A DNA stretch of 64,000 bases from Flavobacterium sp. J372 (lineage in GTDB: Bacteria > Bacteroidota > Bacteroidia > Flavobacteriales > Flavobacteriaceae), in contig NZ_JAJOMZ010000004.1 of the NCBI RefSeq assembly GCF_024699965.1, positions 1,114,001 to 1,178,000 on the forward strand, given 5' to 3'. Positions 8,196 through 16,000 of the stretch are shown piece after piece. Within the stretch, counting starts at the first letter, position 1. The number at the start of each line of letters is the position of its first letter. The notes below the pieces were generated by a model, which was not told the DNA's origin, did no database searches, and was given only the letters and a program-made list of their open reading frames with translations. The position numbers were made by a program, and so were the translations under genes.

Positions 8196-8225
8196 CACAG
8201 GTTCGAGTCCTGTTCCCGCTACTAA
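8196..8225 (+). repeat. tRNA 3'-end repeat, copy 2 (orphan tRNA fragment)
   Basis: An exact 30-bp copy of 7823-7852. Upstream of it only an 8-base match (GGCTCATA at 8174-8181, the anticodon-loop word) remains of the tRNA, so this is not a functional tRNA gene. It marks the far boundary of the GIY-YIG element. Confidence 0.97.
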
Positions 8226-8226
8226 G

Positions 8227-8263
8227 AAAAGCTCCATAGCAATATGGGGCTTTTTATTTTTTT
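8227..8263 (+). terminator. Terminator after the duplicated tRNA end
   Basis: The stem AAAAGCtCCATA / TATGGgGCTTTT with loop GCAA is followed by a long T-run. It sits relative to copy 2 as the first terminator sits relative to the intact tRNA, so it may be the ancestral terminator displaced by the insertion. Confidence 0.8.
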
Positions 8264-8364
8264 CCTATCCTGTCATTCTGCTGCATAAACCCATAAGAAT
8301 CATCTTGTTATTTTTTTAACGAACCCTTAGCAACTGTACTACATATATAGTCGTAATTTTAAGT

Positions 8365-8565
8365 ATGACATACGATATGCATGATGAATTGCTTCAGACT
8401 GCTTTCGAGAAAATGATTGAATACAATGAAATTGTGAAAAAATTCCTGGAAGGTGCATCGCCAAGAATCAAGTATTCTGATGTTGAGCATTACAGGATGC
8501 AAATGATCGAAGCAGTCAGCAAAGTTGACTTGAAGAAAATCAGTGTCAAACAAAAAACCCGCTGA
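8365..8565 (+). CDS. Small hydrophilic protein, unknown
   Basis: A 66-residue, probably helical and charged protein (for example LLQTAFEKMIEYNEIVKKFL) with no signal peptide and no family I recognise. A frame-internal ATG lies four codons later and could be the true start. The stop codon falls inside the loop of a strong terminator, a tight arrangement that supports a real gene. It is convergent with the outer-membrane receptor gene. Function is unknown. Confidence 0.6.
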   Translation: MTYDMHDELLQTAFEKMIEYNEIVKKFLEGASPRIKYSDVEHYRMQMIEAVSKVDLKKISVKQKTR

Positions 8566-8587
8566 TAAAAGCGGGTTTTGTTTTTTT
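8554..8587. terminator. Bidirectional terminator, small ORF / receptor gene
   Basis: AAAACCCGC and GCGGGTTTT form a 9-bp stem with an 8-nt loop. T-runs flank it on the plus strand, and A-runs on the other side serve the minus strand. It closes both convergent genes. Confidence 0.85.
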
Positions 8588-11402
8588 ACCACCACCAGAA
8601 ACCGCCCTCATCTTTAGTTTCTTTTCCGCCAAATTTTGACAGTTTAAAAGTGAGTGAGAACATAACGTAACGTTTCAGTACGTTGTTCTGCTCATCGCGT
8701 ATGCTGGTTGGTGTTACCGTACGCATCGTGCCAAGATTCTGGTTAAGCACATCATATACCTTTACTTTAAACAGCAGCCTGTCGTTCATAAAGTTATACC
8801 CCAGGCTTGTATTCCACAAAAAGAAATCTTTCCGGAAACCTTCACTCAGCTGTGAGTTGTACTGGTAGTTAAAGTCATTGCCAAAAACCACATGCTTAGG
8901 CCAGTAGGTAGTAGTTTGCAGCCCAGCCCTGTGTACAACATATGATGTCTTGTCTATAATGTAATTTTCAAAATTAGTTTCGCTATAAGAAAATGCGTAA
9001 GTAGGGATAATTGATACCAGTTCACCATAGTCATAGTTAAGGTTTATACGCGGCCCGGCACTAATGGTTGTGGCTTCATAAGGCTGCGCATTGGTGAAAC
9101 CTTTGCTTTTGCTGAAATTGGTATTGAAGCCTATGTTGGCCTTAAAGCTGTGCGCTTCTTTTTTGTAGCTCTTGCTATAGCTGCCGCCCGCCCAGCCCTG
9201 GTAGGTGCCGCTTACGTTTGTATATGTAGTATAATAACGTGCGCCATCAGCAATGCGGGTCACGCTCGCAATCTCACTATCCCTGTAGTCGCCCCCTGCA
9301 TAAAAGTTATAACCGGTACGTGTTGGGAAATCGTAGTTGTTTAAGCCTATATATACCGTGTGGTATTTATTAGGGTCAAGGTCAGGGTTTCCAACAGTAA
9401 AGTTTAGCGGATTGCTCCTGTCTTCAATGGGCAGCACATGGTAAGGCTGCGGGAAATCTACCCTGTACATGTAGTTTGAATAGAAATGTGCCGATTTTGA
9501 AACGTTGTATGAAAAGTTGGCGCCTATAGCAGGCAGCACATATTTACGGCTAAAATCATACACCTCGCCTAGCTGCGTACCGTAATTGCTGAAATCAGCT
9601 ATACGTGTACCGCCTGTAAAACTGATATTGTATTTGCTTTTATTATAGCGTATCCCGACTGTAGGGGTAAAACTCCTGGTGGTTGACGCCATGTAGTAAG
9701 ACAGCTCATCATTAGCAAATGTATAATCATTGGTAAAGCCGCTGTAATCAAAAGCATCACGGTTCTGCACATCTTTTTCCCAGCGGTATTTCCCCTCAAC
9801 GGTAAAGCGCAGTGAGTCGGTTATAGGTTCACTGTACTCGGCCGCCACTTCATACATATCGGTGCTGTTGTGGTTTTTCAATAACTGATTCCGTATATCA
9901 CTGGTCACATCAGTAATACCGTCATTATTGCTGTCTTCATAAAAAAAGCTGTTTATGCGGCTTCGGTTGCGGCTGTCATCAAGCCTGTTTTCATTGTTGA
10001 GCGACACGCTTACAGAGCGTCCCTTACGTTTCAGGCTTTTAAAATATTCAAGGTTGCCTGTAAATGATGTATTATCGGTCTCGTTAAAGCTGTCGGCATT
10101 ACTTTCGTTTTGAAGGATGTTATTCTGGTCAACCGTATTTTGGCCGGAAATGCTTTTAAATTTCGAGTTTGAGCGCGAAAACCTTGGTGCAAAATAAACG
10201 TTTGAAGTAGAATCTATTTTAATCTCAAAGTCCCCATTGGCGCTATGGGCAAACCTTTCATTGTCAGTATTGCTGAAAGCGTTCCTTATCAGGGTGCGCG
10301 CTTCAGTATTTGCCGTGGCAGGTATGAGGTTTTCTTCGCGGGTGCGGTTTTCATTTTCTGTGTCGGCTGCCGTAAAGAAATAGTTGAAGCTTGGCTCTAC
10401 GCCTTTAAACCACTCATCTGCATAGTTAACGCCCAGCATGTGTGAACGCGTTATGCCGCGTCCGCCTCCGAAGTTCATACCATTTATGCCAAAGCTCCCG
10501 TCATCACTTATGTAAATAGACTGGTTACGGCCGCCACGCATGTTGTCAAAAATCTCATTCATAGAGAAGCCTGTACTGTTGATATTGTTTGATGAGCCGA
10601 GAAAACTTATCTTCCGTTTGTCTTTAAAATAGTTTAGCAAAAGGCTGCTCTCATACCGGTTATCACTTCCGTACCCACCGGTTACACGCCCAAAGAAGCC
10701 TTTGTTTTTATCTTCCTGTATGGTTAGGTTTATGCTTGAGTTATTGCCCGATGCAGCCTCGCCGCTCAGTTCTTCCTTTTTTGTCTTAGTATCGCTTACC
10801 TGCACCTTATCAATAATTTCGGCAGGCAGGTTTTGCAGGGCAATCTTACCGTCTTTATCAAAAAAAGGTTTGCCATTCACAAGTATCTGGTTCACTTCCT
10901 TACCGTTAACCGTAATTTTTCCTTCTTCATCAATATCTACACCCGGCAGCTGTTTCAGCAGCGTTTCCACATTGGCATCAGGGCGTACTTTAAACGAAGA
11001 GGCATTAAACTCCAGCGTGTCTTTCTTTACGCGTATCGGCGGTATTTCGCCTTTTACAACCACTTCATTAAGTTCGGTTGCTTTATCGTCAAGTTTAAGT
11101 GTGCCAAAGTCGCGGTCAGTGTTTAATTCATCCACCTGCTGCTTATAATCTGCCAGGCCGATGAATGACACCTTAAGGAAAACCGGCTGACTAATTTTAC
11201 GTGTTCTAAGCGTCCACACGCCATTTTTATCTGAAATAGTATAATCTACTACGGTCGAGTCTTTGATAGATGTAAGGTAAACCGTAGCAGCTTCCAGCGG
11301 AGTGTTATGTGTATCGGTAACTTTACCTTTAAGCGTAATGGTTTGCGAGTAGCCGGCCGCAGAAAATGCAAGCAGCAATAGTAAGGTAAGTATTTTGTGC
11401 AT
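8586..11402 (-). CDS. TonB-receptor-like outer-membrane beta-barrel protein
   Basis: This 938-residue protein starts with a signal peptide (MHKILTLLLLLAFSAAGYSQ). A carboxypeptidase-regulatory-like beta-sandwich follows (ITLKGKVTDTHNTPLEAATV), then a plug-like region with LLKQLPGVDIDEEGKITVNG and ILVNGKPFFDKDGK, and about 700 residues of barrel. This is the layout of the Bacteroidota outer-membrane beta-barrel family (OMP_b-brl_3), which is related to TonB-dependent receptors. No SusD partner is adjacent, so a SusCD polysaccharide system is unlikely. The substrate is unknown; siderophores, peptides and surface-protein handling are all possible. The C-terminus ends in three tryptophans (GGFWWW), an unusual variant of the terminal aromatic barrel signal. 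Confidence 0.9.
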   Translation of the reverse strand: MHKILTLLLLLAFSAAGYSQTITLKGKVTDTHNTPLEAATVYLTSIKDSTVVDYTISDKNGVWTLRTRKISQPVFLKVSFIGLADYKQQVDELNTDRDFGTLKLDDKATELNEVVVKGEIPPIRVKKDTLEFNASSFKVRPDANVETLLKQLPGVDIDEEGKITVNGKEVNQILVNGKPFFDKDGKIALQNLPAEIIDKVQVSDTKTKKEELSGEAASGNNSSINLTIQEDKNKGFFGRVTGGYGSDNRYESSLLLNYFKDKRKISFLGSSNNINSTGFSMNEIFDNMRGGRNQSIYISDDGSFGINGMNFGGGRGITRSHMLGVNYADEWFKGVEPSFNYFFTAADTENENRTREENLIPATANTEARTLIRNAFSNTDNERFAHSANGDFEIKIDSTSNVYFAPRFSRSNSKFKSISGQNTVDQNNILQNESNADSFNETDNTSFTGNLEYFKSLKRKGRSVSVSLNNENRLDDSRNRSRINSFFYEDSNNDGITDVTSDIRNQLLKNHNSTDMYEVAAEYSEPITDSLRFTVEGKYRWEKDVQNRDAFDYSGFTNDYTFANDELSYYMASTTRSFTPTVGIRYNKSKYNISFTGGTRIADFSNYGTQLGEVYDFSRKYVLPAIGANFSYNVSKSAHFYSNYMYRVDFPQPYHVLPIEDRSNPLNFTVGNPDLDPNKYHTVYIGLNNYDFPTRTGYNFYAGGDYRDSEIASVTRIADGARYYTTYTNVSGTYQGWAGGSYSKSYKKEAHSFKANIGFNTNFSKSKGFTNAQPYEATTISAGPRINLNYDYGELVSIIPTYAFSYSETNFENYIIDKTSYVVHRAGLQTTTYWPKHVVFGNDFNYQYNSQLSEGFRKDFFLWNTSLGYNFMNDRLLFKVKVYDVLNQNLGTMRTVTPTSIRDEQNNVLKRYVMFSLTFKLSKFGGKETKDEGGFWWW

Positions 11403-11561
11403 ATCTGGTTTGTTGGTTAATGGTAGGTAATGCCCTATTAAAACAGCGAATTAACGGTTTTAGTATGGAGTGGGCAAGAAATTGTATTGCAGGTTGGCAG
11501 AAGATAATTTTTAGTATATTCATCTTTTCAATCAAAAGTCGAACAATCTAAAAATCTAATT

Positions 11562-12363
11562 ATGACCGCACACGAAATAGACTACACCATTTACGGGGAA
11601 GAAATGCAATATGTAGAAATTGATCTTGACCCGCAGGAAGCCGTTGTGGCCGAAGCCGGAAGCTTTATGATGATGGACACAGGAATACAGATGCAGACAA
11701 TATTTGGGGATGGCAGCAACCAGAACGAGGGTATCATGGGTAAACTGTTCTCAGCAGGCAAAAGGCTGCTTACAGGTGAGAGCCTCTTTATGACCGTGTT
11801 CCTCAACCAGTGGCACGGCAAGCGGAAGGTAAGTTTTGCATCTCCATATCCGGGAAAAATTGTGCCCATTGACCTTACTGACTTTGGCGGAAGATTTATA
11901 TGCCAGAAAGATTCTTTTTTATGCGCCGCAAAAGGCGTTACAGTGGGTATCGAGTTTTCGCGTAAGCTTGGCCGCGGGCTTTTCGGTGGTGAAGGCTTTA
12001 TCATGCAAAAGCTTGAAGGTGACGGTCTGGCTTTTGTACATGCCGGCGGGGACCCTGGCGCGCAAAGAACTTTCGGCAGGCGATGTTCTTAAAGTTGATA
12101 CCGGTTGTATCGTGGGATTCTCACCAACGGTAGATTATGACATTGAGTTTGTAGGCGGTATACGTAATACCATCTTCGGCGGCGAAGGGCTTTTCTATGC
12201 CACATTGCGGGGACCGGGCGTGGTGTACATACAGTCATTGCCTTTTAGCAGGCTGGCCGGAAGGATATATGCTGCTGCACCGCAAGGTGGCGGGCAGGAC
12301 AGGGGCGAGGGCAGCATACTGGGCGGCCTTGGCAGGATGCTTGATGGCGATAATAGGTTCTAA
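11562..12363 (+). CDS. TIGR00266 / AIM24-domain protein (frameshift in the record)
   Basis: The gene encodes an AIM24/TIGR00266-type protein of about 266 residues, a cytoplasmic beta-sandwich family of unknown function found across bacteria and related to mitochondrial AIM24. The first part runs to [12 protein letters not shown] and then falls out of frame. Removing one G from the GGGG run at 12048-12051 joins it to [18 protein letters not shown], and the protein continues through [18 protein letters not shown] to [10 protein letters not shown]. The join restores a standard family length, so I treat it as one gene with a sequencing error. The ATG at 11562 follows a 159-bp divergent region shared with the receptor gene. 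Confidence 0.9.
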
Positions 12364-12380
12364 ACCAATAAATTATTAGG

Positions 12381-12425
12381 TGTTTAACCGCATTTTGGCA
12401 AGGCTAGCCAATGTGCGGTTAAAAC
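12381..12425. repeat. Long hairpin downstream of the AIM24 gene
   Basis: GTTTAACCGCA and TGCGGTTAAAAC pair at the base, and TTGGC/GCCAA pair above them. There is no strong T-run, so it may be a weak terminator or a processing structure. Confidence 0.55.
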
Positions 12426-12503
12426 TTGGTTAATAATTGTATAACGAGGCTTTACGCTGGGTAAAGGCGAAATAACTTTACGGTAAACTAAATACTGTAA
12501 GTT

Positions 12504-12920
12504 ATGAAAAAATCATTTTTAACGCTGGCAGCACTATTGGCTTTTGGCCTTGCTTCAGCACAAACAGACACAACGCGTGGCACGATGGTGCGAACACCTG
12601 AAACTCCTGTAACCCCTGATTTGAGAACCGATGGAAGCGTAAATAAAACAACTGCCCAACCGCGCTCAACGACTACCACAACCCAGGATCGTACCACTAC
12701 CAACCAGCGCAGCACTACTACGCAGCCCCGTACAAATACAGATACCAGAAAGTCATCAACAACCAAATCGGGTACTACAACTACAACGCAATCTACAACT
12801 CCAAACAGTACATCGCCTACAACAAATGGCACCAATAACAATAACAGCCGAGGCTCAAACCGCAGCGGTACTAACAACCCTACAGGTACATCAGGCAGCG
12901 GTAACCCTACAAGGCCGTAA
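12504..12920 (+). CDS. Thr-rich low-complexity secreted protein
   Basis: A 138-residue protein begins with the signal peptide MKKSFLTLAALLAFGLASAQ. The mature region consists almost wholly of Thr, Ser, Asn, Gln, Pro, Arg and Gly, for example AQPRSTTTTTQDRTTTNQR, with no predicted fold. The composition suggests a disordered exported or periplasmic protein. A similar signal peptide heads the protein at 20099, so the two may belong to one loosely related group of small exported proteins. Low-complexity antisense ORFs over it are shadows. Confidence 0.7.
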   Translation: MKKSFLTLAALLAFGLASAQTDTTRGTMVRTPETPVTPDLRTDGSVNKTTAQPRSTTTTTQDRTTTNQRSTTTQPRTNTDTRKSSTTKSGTTTTTQSTTPNSTSPTTNGTNNNNSRGSNRSGTNNPTGTSGSGNPTRP

Positions 12921-12947
12921 TCATCATTATTATATATTCTATTGCTT

Positions 12948-12972
12948 AGCCCCATTCAAAATGGGGCTTATT
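12948..12972 (+). terminator. Terminator after the Thr-rich protein gene
   Basis: AGCCCCATT / AATGGGGCT form a 9-bp stem with a 3-nt loop, followed by a T-rich stretch. Confidence 0.8.
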
Positions 12973-13072
12973 GTTTATAAGGTATTGTTAAAACAACTTA
13001 TCAGCACAAAAACCTTTCTTATTTTTATGATTGGAACTTAAAACCCAAACCGAGCACCTAAAACCCATTACG

Positions 13073-13783
13073 ATGAAATTTCCTGACGTAAAACTCCCTG
13101 TAATCGATAAAAACATTGGCGGCCTTGAAAGGGCGGTATCTATTTTTGGCGGCGCTTACCTGCTGTACCATGCTTTTAAAAAAAGCAGGAGTGTGCCCGA
13201 AGCTATTGCGGGCGGATTCATGATTGCCAGGGGAGCATCGGGTTTTTGTCCGGGACATTATTACGGTAATAAAATGATGCACCGTGCGGAGAAGCCGGCA
13301 GATTCAAACATCAACATACACACACGCCTTATTGTAAAACGACCGGTTGAGGAGGTTTACACTTTCTGGAGGCATTTAGGTAACCTTCCGTTGTTTATGG
13401 ATCATCTGGAAAGCGTGACGGTACTAAGCGAAATTCGCAGCGAATGGAAAGCAAAGCTTCCTGCAGGACTAGGCACCGTAACCTGGGAAGCCGAAATAGT
13501 GAAGGAGGAGCCTTACCGTTTTATAGGATGGCAAAGCCTGCCGGGCTCTTTTGTGAAAAATGCGGGTAAAGTAACGTTTAAGGATGCAGGAGAACTGGGT
13601 ACGCTGGTACATATTGTGTTTTCTTACCACGCACCGCTAGGCGTGGCCGGTGAAGAAATAGGCAAGCTATTGAACCCATATTTTGAAAAAATGGTTCGTA
13701 AAGACATTATGGGCTTTAAGCGTTTTATGGAAACCGGCACACCAGAACCAATCAGCCAGGAAACAAGGACGATATTTACGTAA
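13073..13783 (+). CDS. SRPBCC-family protein with N-terminal DUF2892-like segment
   Basis: I choose the ATG at 13073 over an upstream in-frame TTG at 13031. The 236-residue protein starts with a DUF2892/YgaP-like hydrophobic pair of helices (GLERAVSIFGGAYLLYHAFK ... GFMIARGASGFCPGHYYGN). From about residue 75 follows a polyketide-cyclase/START-like SRPBCC domain: RLIVKRPVEEVYTFWRHLGN, then VTWEAEIVKEEPYRFIGW. SRPBCC domains bind hydrophobic ligands. Fusions of this kind are common near stress and envelope genes in Bacteroidota and Proteobacteria, but the ligand is unknown. Confidence 0.88.
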   Translation: MKFPDVKLPVIDKNIGGLERAVSIFGGAYLLYHAFKKSRSVPEAIAGGFMIARGASGFCPGHYYGNKMMHRAEKPADSNINIHTRLIVKRPVEEVYTFWRHLGNLPLFMDHLESVTVLSEIRSEWKAKLPAGLGTVTWEAEIVKEEPYRFIGWQSLPGSFVKNAGKVTFKDAGELGTLVHIVFSYHAPLGVAGEEIGKLLNPYFEKMVRKDIMGFKRFMETGTPEPISQETRTIFT

Positions 13784-13803
13784 GACGACAAGGTTCGATT
13801 TTT

Positions 13804-13964
13804 CGATAATTCGACAGCTTCGATTGATTACTAAAACAACCTGCAGATTTGAAGTCTGGCAAGGTTTATTTTTTAAGCTTTTAAATATTAGTTACTATCT
13901 GTTCGAAAAAGTCGAAGAAGTCTAAAAATCGAAGAGTCAAAATATCGAAGTTGTCGAATTATCG
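13804..13964. repeat. CGAA-rich inverted repeat flanking an intergenic hairpin
   Basis: The arms 13804-13824 and 13944-13964 are 21-bp reverse complements with one mismatch, both built from TTCGAT/TCGAA words. Between them a hairpin with a T-run (13838-13874) probably terminates the SRPBCC gene. The stretch lies between convergent genes and holds no ORF. Confidence 0.7.
13838..13874 (+). terminator. Probable terminator after the SRPBCC gene
   Basis: AACCTGCAGA and TCTGGCAAGGTT pair with a small bulge, followed by TTATTTTTT. It lies 55 bp after the stop codon. Confidence 0.6.
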
Positions 13965-14321
13965 AGAATGCAGCTGCAAATAATTCCCGTTTGGGTCTTT
14001 AAATACGGCATAGTAGCCATGGCCACCGGGTATCTCCGTTTTATCCTGGATTATTATACCGCCGTTCTCCTCAATTTTCGTAAGCATAGGCTTAATATCA
14101 TCGGTATCAATCACCAGCTGTGGGCCGGTTTTCTCCGGTGCGGGCATTAGTGATGCATCAAGCCCACCGCCGCTGCCTGTATTGCCAATCCTGAAGAAAG
14201 CGTAATGATCAACCGTTACCAGCTCTACTTCCCAGTTAAACACATTGGTATAGAATTCCACCGCTGTAGTAAAGTCAGGCGCAGGGATTTCGATATGCGT
14301 GATTGTATGCAAGTGCTCCAT
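13959..14321 (-). CDS. VOC-family (glyoxalase-like) protein
   Basis: A 120-residue vicinal-oxygen-chelate fold protein with two beta-alpha-beta-beta-beta units. The first is ITHIEIPAPDFTTAVEFYTN followed by VELVTVDHYAFFRIG. The second is PQLVIDTDDIKPMLTKIEEN followed by the Gly-rich GGHGYYAVFKDPNGNYLQL. His in HIEIPA and Glu/Gln near the C-terminus are the usual metal ligand positions. Substrate specificity cannot be read from the sequence. It is the last gene of a minus-strand run with the membrane protein upstream, 1 bp apart. Confidence 0.9.
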   Translation of the reverse strand: MEHLHTITHIEIPAPDFTTAVEFYTNVFNWEVELVTVDHYAFFRIGNTGSGGGLDASLMPAPEKTGPQLVIDTDDIKPMLTKIEENGGIIIQDKTEIPGGHGYYAVFKDPNGNYLQLHSR

Positions 14322-14322
14322 A

Positions 14323-14787
14323 TTAAGAAATGCGTTTTATATAGTCAGGAAGCTTATACCCGTATAATGCAGTTGTAGAGAAAATAAGATGTGCTATAAA
14401 CAGCTGCCTGTAATACCCCTCACGGTCATTCTTTGGCGGGTTGGGGTTTGTGGCAAACATTATTTTCCACGCTGCTATGGCTATAACTCCGCTGGCTGCA
14501 CCTATAGTTAGTCCTTTTAATATAGTAGGATGCGTGAGCGACCTCTTCCATAAAATGTAGTAGCTGACTACAAATAATAATCCTACGGCGTAGTGCGTTG
14601 TCCAGCCCACAGGGTCGTCATCAGTATCATTAACTTCCGGAAGTTCAGGAGACCTGTCTGACAGCTCGTTGAGCAAAACGGGTTCTGTAAATTCCTGCTT
14701 TTGCTTCTTTGACTGCCAATAGCTATACAGCGTCATAAATGATGTGCCTATAGCTGTTGCGAGTAAAATTCGTCCTGCTGCATTCAT
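14323..14787 (-). CDS. Membrane protein of unknown function (four helices)
   Basis: The 154-residue protein has hydrophobic segments RILLATAIGTSFMTLYSYW, HYAVGLLFVVSYYILW, LKGLTIGAASGVIAIAAWKI and FIAHLIFSTTALYGY. A polar acidic loop (LLNELSDRSPELPEVNDTDD) follows the first helix. It resembles DUF2938/DUF6789-type small membrane proteins, but I cannot assign it firmly. Its ATG overlaps the TGA of the upstream cinA-like gene by 4 bp, so the two are translationally coupled. Confidence 0.75.
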   Translation of the reverse strand: MNAAGRILLATAIGTSFMTLYSYWQSKKQKQEFTEPVLLNELSDRSPELPEVNDTDDDPVGWTTHYAVGLLFVVSYYILWKRSLTHPTILKGLTIGAASGVIAIAAWKIMFATNPNPPKNDREGYYRQLFIAHLIFSTTALYGYKLPDYIKRIS

Positions 14788-15278
14788 GACTCCTGGTGTT
14801 TTTCAACCATTTCTGTAAGCAGTGTGCCTACACGGCGTATGGTTTTTTTAATTATTTCTTCCGGTTTTCCTTCAAAAACTTCACGGTGGGCCATATACCT
14901 GCTGTGCGGCATATTAATGTGGATGAACATGGTGCCAACCGGCTTATCTTCGGTTTCACTGCCGCCGGGTGTGGTAAGCCCTGTAACGCCAACAGCAATA
15001 TCGCAGCCAAAAAGCTTTGGCAAGGCGTCGGCTATCGCTTTTGTCACCTCGGCAGACTCGGGTGTGCATTGCTCAATCAGTTCTTCAGGAATGCCCAATA
15101 TGTCCTGCTTTGTGGTAGCGTCATAGCAAACTATGCCGCCCAGCAGTATCTTGCCGGAATCTTCCGTTAATGAAAATTCAGAGGCAAGCCAACCGGCAGT
15201 GGCGCTTTCGGCAAAAGCAATCTTCAGGTTGTTCTTAGCAATGAGTTTGCTGCACTCAACAATACTGGGTGAAGCCAT
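14784..15278 (-). CDS. CinA C-terminal-domain protein (NMN amidohydrolase-like)
   Basis: This 164-residue protein is the stand-alone PncC/CinA-C domain, which in characterised members deamidates nicotinamide mononucleotide in NAD salvage. Family landmarks are the N-terminal IAFAESATAGWLASEF, the central SGKILLGGIVCYDATTKQDI and the loop AVGVTGLTTPGGS. The N-terminal MoaB-like domain of full CinA is absent, as in many Bacteroidota paralogues located in stress clusters. Activity is inferred from family only. Confidence 0.9.
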   Translation of the reverse strand: MASPSIVECSKLIAKNNLKIAFAESATAGWLASEFSLTEDSGKILLGGIVCYDATTKQDILGIPEELIEQCTPESAEVTKAIADALPKLFGCDIAVGVTGLTTPGGSETEDKPVGTMFIHINMPHSRYMAHREVFEGKPEEIIKKTIRRVGTLLTEMVEKHQES

Positions 15279-15299
15279 AGGTGTGGTAGTGTTTAATTA

Positions 15300-15518
15300 T
15301 CAGTCTGTAGAAAAATCTTCTGCATCATAGTCTTCGTCCTCACCGGGACTAAACTTATCTTCATCTTCCTGCGCCTCATGGTGCGCCTGTTTCATCTTTT
15401 CTTCTTCAGGAGTTGTTTCATGCCTTTGGCTATCTTGGTTGCGGCCACTTTTATGGAAGTTTTCCTCGCCATATTCCTGCCCGCCGCGGTTTCCTTGTCC
15501 GGGGTTATCTGAATTCAT
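15300..15518 (-). CDS. Small very hydrophilic acidic protein
   Basis: A 72-residue protein rich in Glu, Asp, Gly, Gln and His (for example NRGGQEYGEENFHKSGRNQD) with no hydrophobic segment. It is probably disordered. Composition and its place among stress-type genes recall hydrophilin-like desiccation or stress proteins, but this is only an analogy. It lies 21 bp upstream of the CinA-like gene and may share its transcript. Confidence 0.6.
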   Translation of the reverse strand: MNSDNPGQGNRGGQEYGEENFHKSGRNQDSQRHETTPEEEKMKQAHHEAQEDEDKFSPGEDEDYDAEDFSTD

Positions 15519-15627
15519 TTTGTTTAAAGTTTAAGGTTTAAAATTGCGAGTCTACGAGTTCAACACGAATCCCGCGTTTGGAATTTGTCATTTGGAATTT
15601 GACCAGTGGCTTGTGCCTTATGGCTTG

Positions 15628-15912
15628 TTACTCTTTGCTCATCGGCGCTCCGCCTGCAGGCGCACTCATATTAGCAGCGCCTTGGGGCTGCACTGTGTCG
15701 TTGGCAGAGCCGTCTTCATTTACTTTTTCTCCGGCTGCAGCGCCGCTTTCAGCATTGGCGTCAGGTGCATCACTGCCGTTAATCTGTCCGTTCGCTTCAA
15801 CACCGGCAGCAGATCCGGATTCATTGGTACGCCCGGTATCTCTGTTGCATGATGTAAAACTTAACATTCCTGCCGTGAGGATTACTGCAAATAAAATCTG
15901 TATTTTTTTCAT
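15628..15912 (-). CDS. Small lipoprotein, low complexity
   Basis: The 94-residue protein starts with a lipoprotein signal (MKKIQILFAVILTAGMLSFT then the lipobox Ser-Cys). The mature part is Ala/Gly/Asn/Glu-rich and probably disordered (for example NESGSAAGVEANGQINGSD). It resembles the neighbouring lipoprotein at 16001 in architecture, but not clearly in sequence. Envelope location is inferred from the lipobox. Confidence 0.7.
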   Translation of the reverse strand: MKKIQILFAVILTAGMLSFTSCNRDTGRTNESGSAAGVEANGQINGSDAPDANAESGAAAGEKVNEDGSANDTVQPQGAANMSAPAGGAPMSKE

Positions 15913-16000
15913 AATTATGGTATTAAGTATTTAGGTCTTAGGTGTTGAGTTAATAGTTGCTTTTGGCTCGTGGCTTGTGACTTTTGGCTAATCGCTAAAC

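Noticed and set aside
8174..8225. A second tRNA gene downstream of tRNA-fMet
   Set aside because: Only the T-arm and acceptor 3' strand are present. The 5' half is missing and the anticodon arm is replaced by a palindrome, so no cloverleaf forms.
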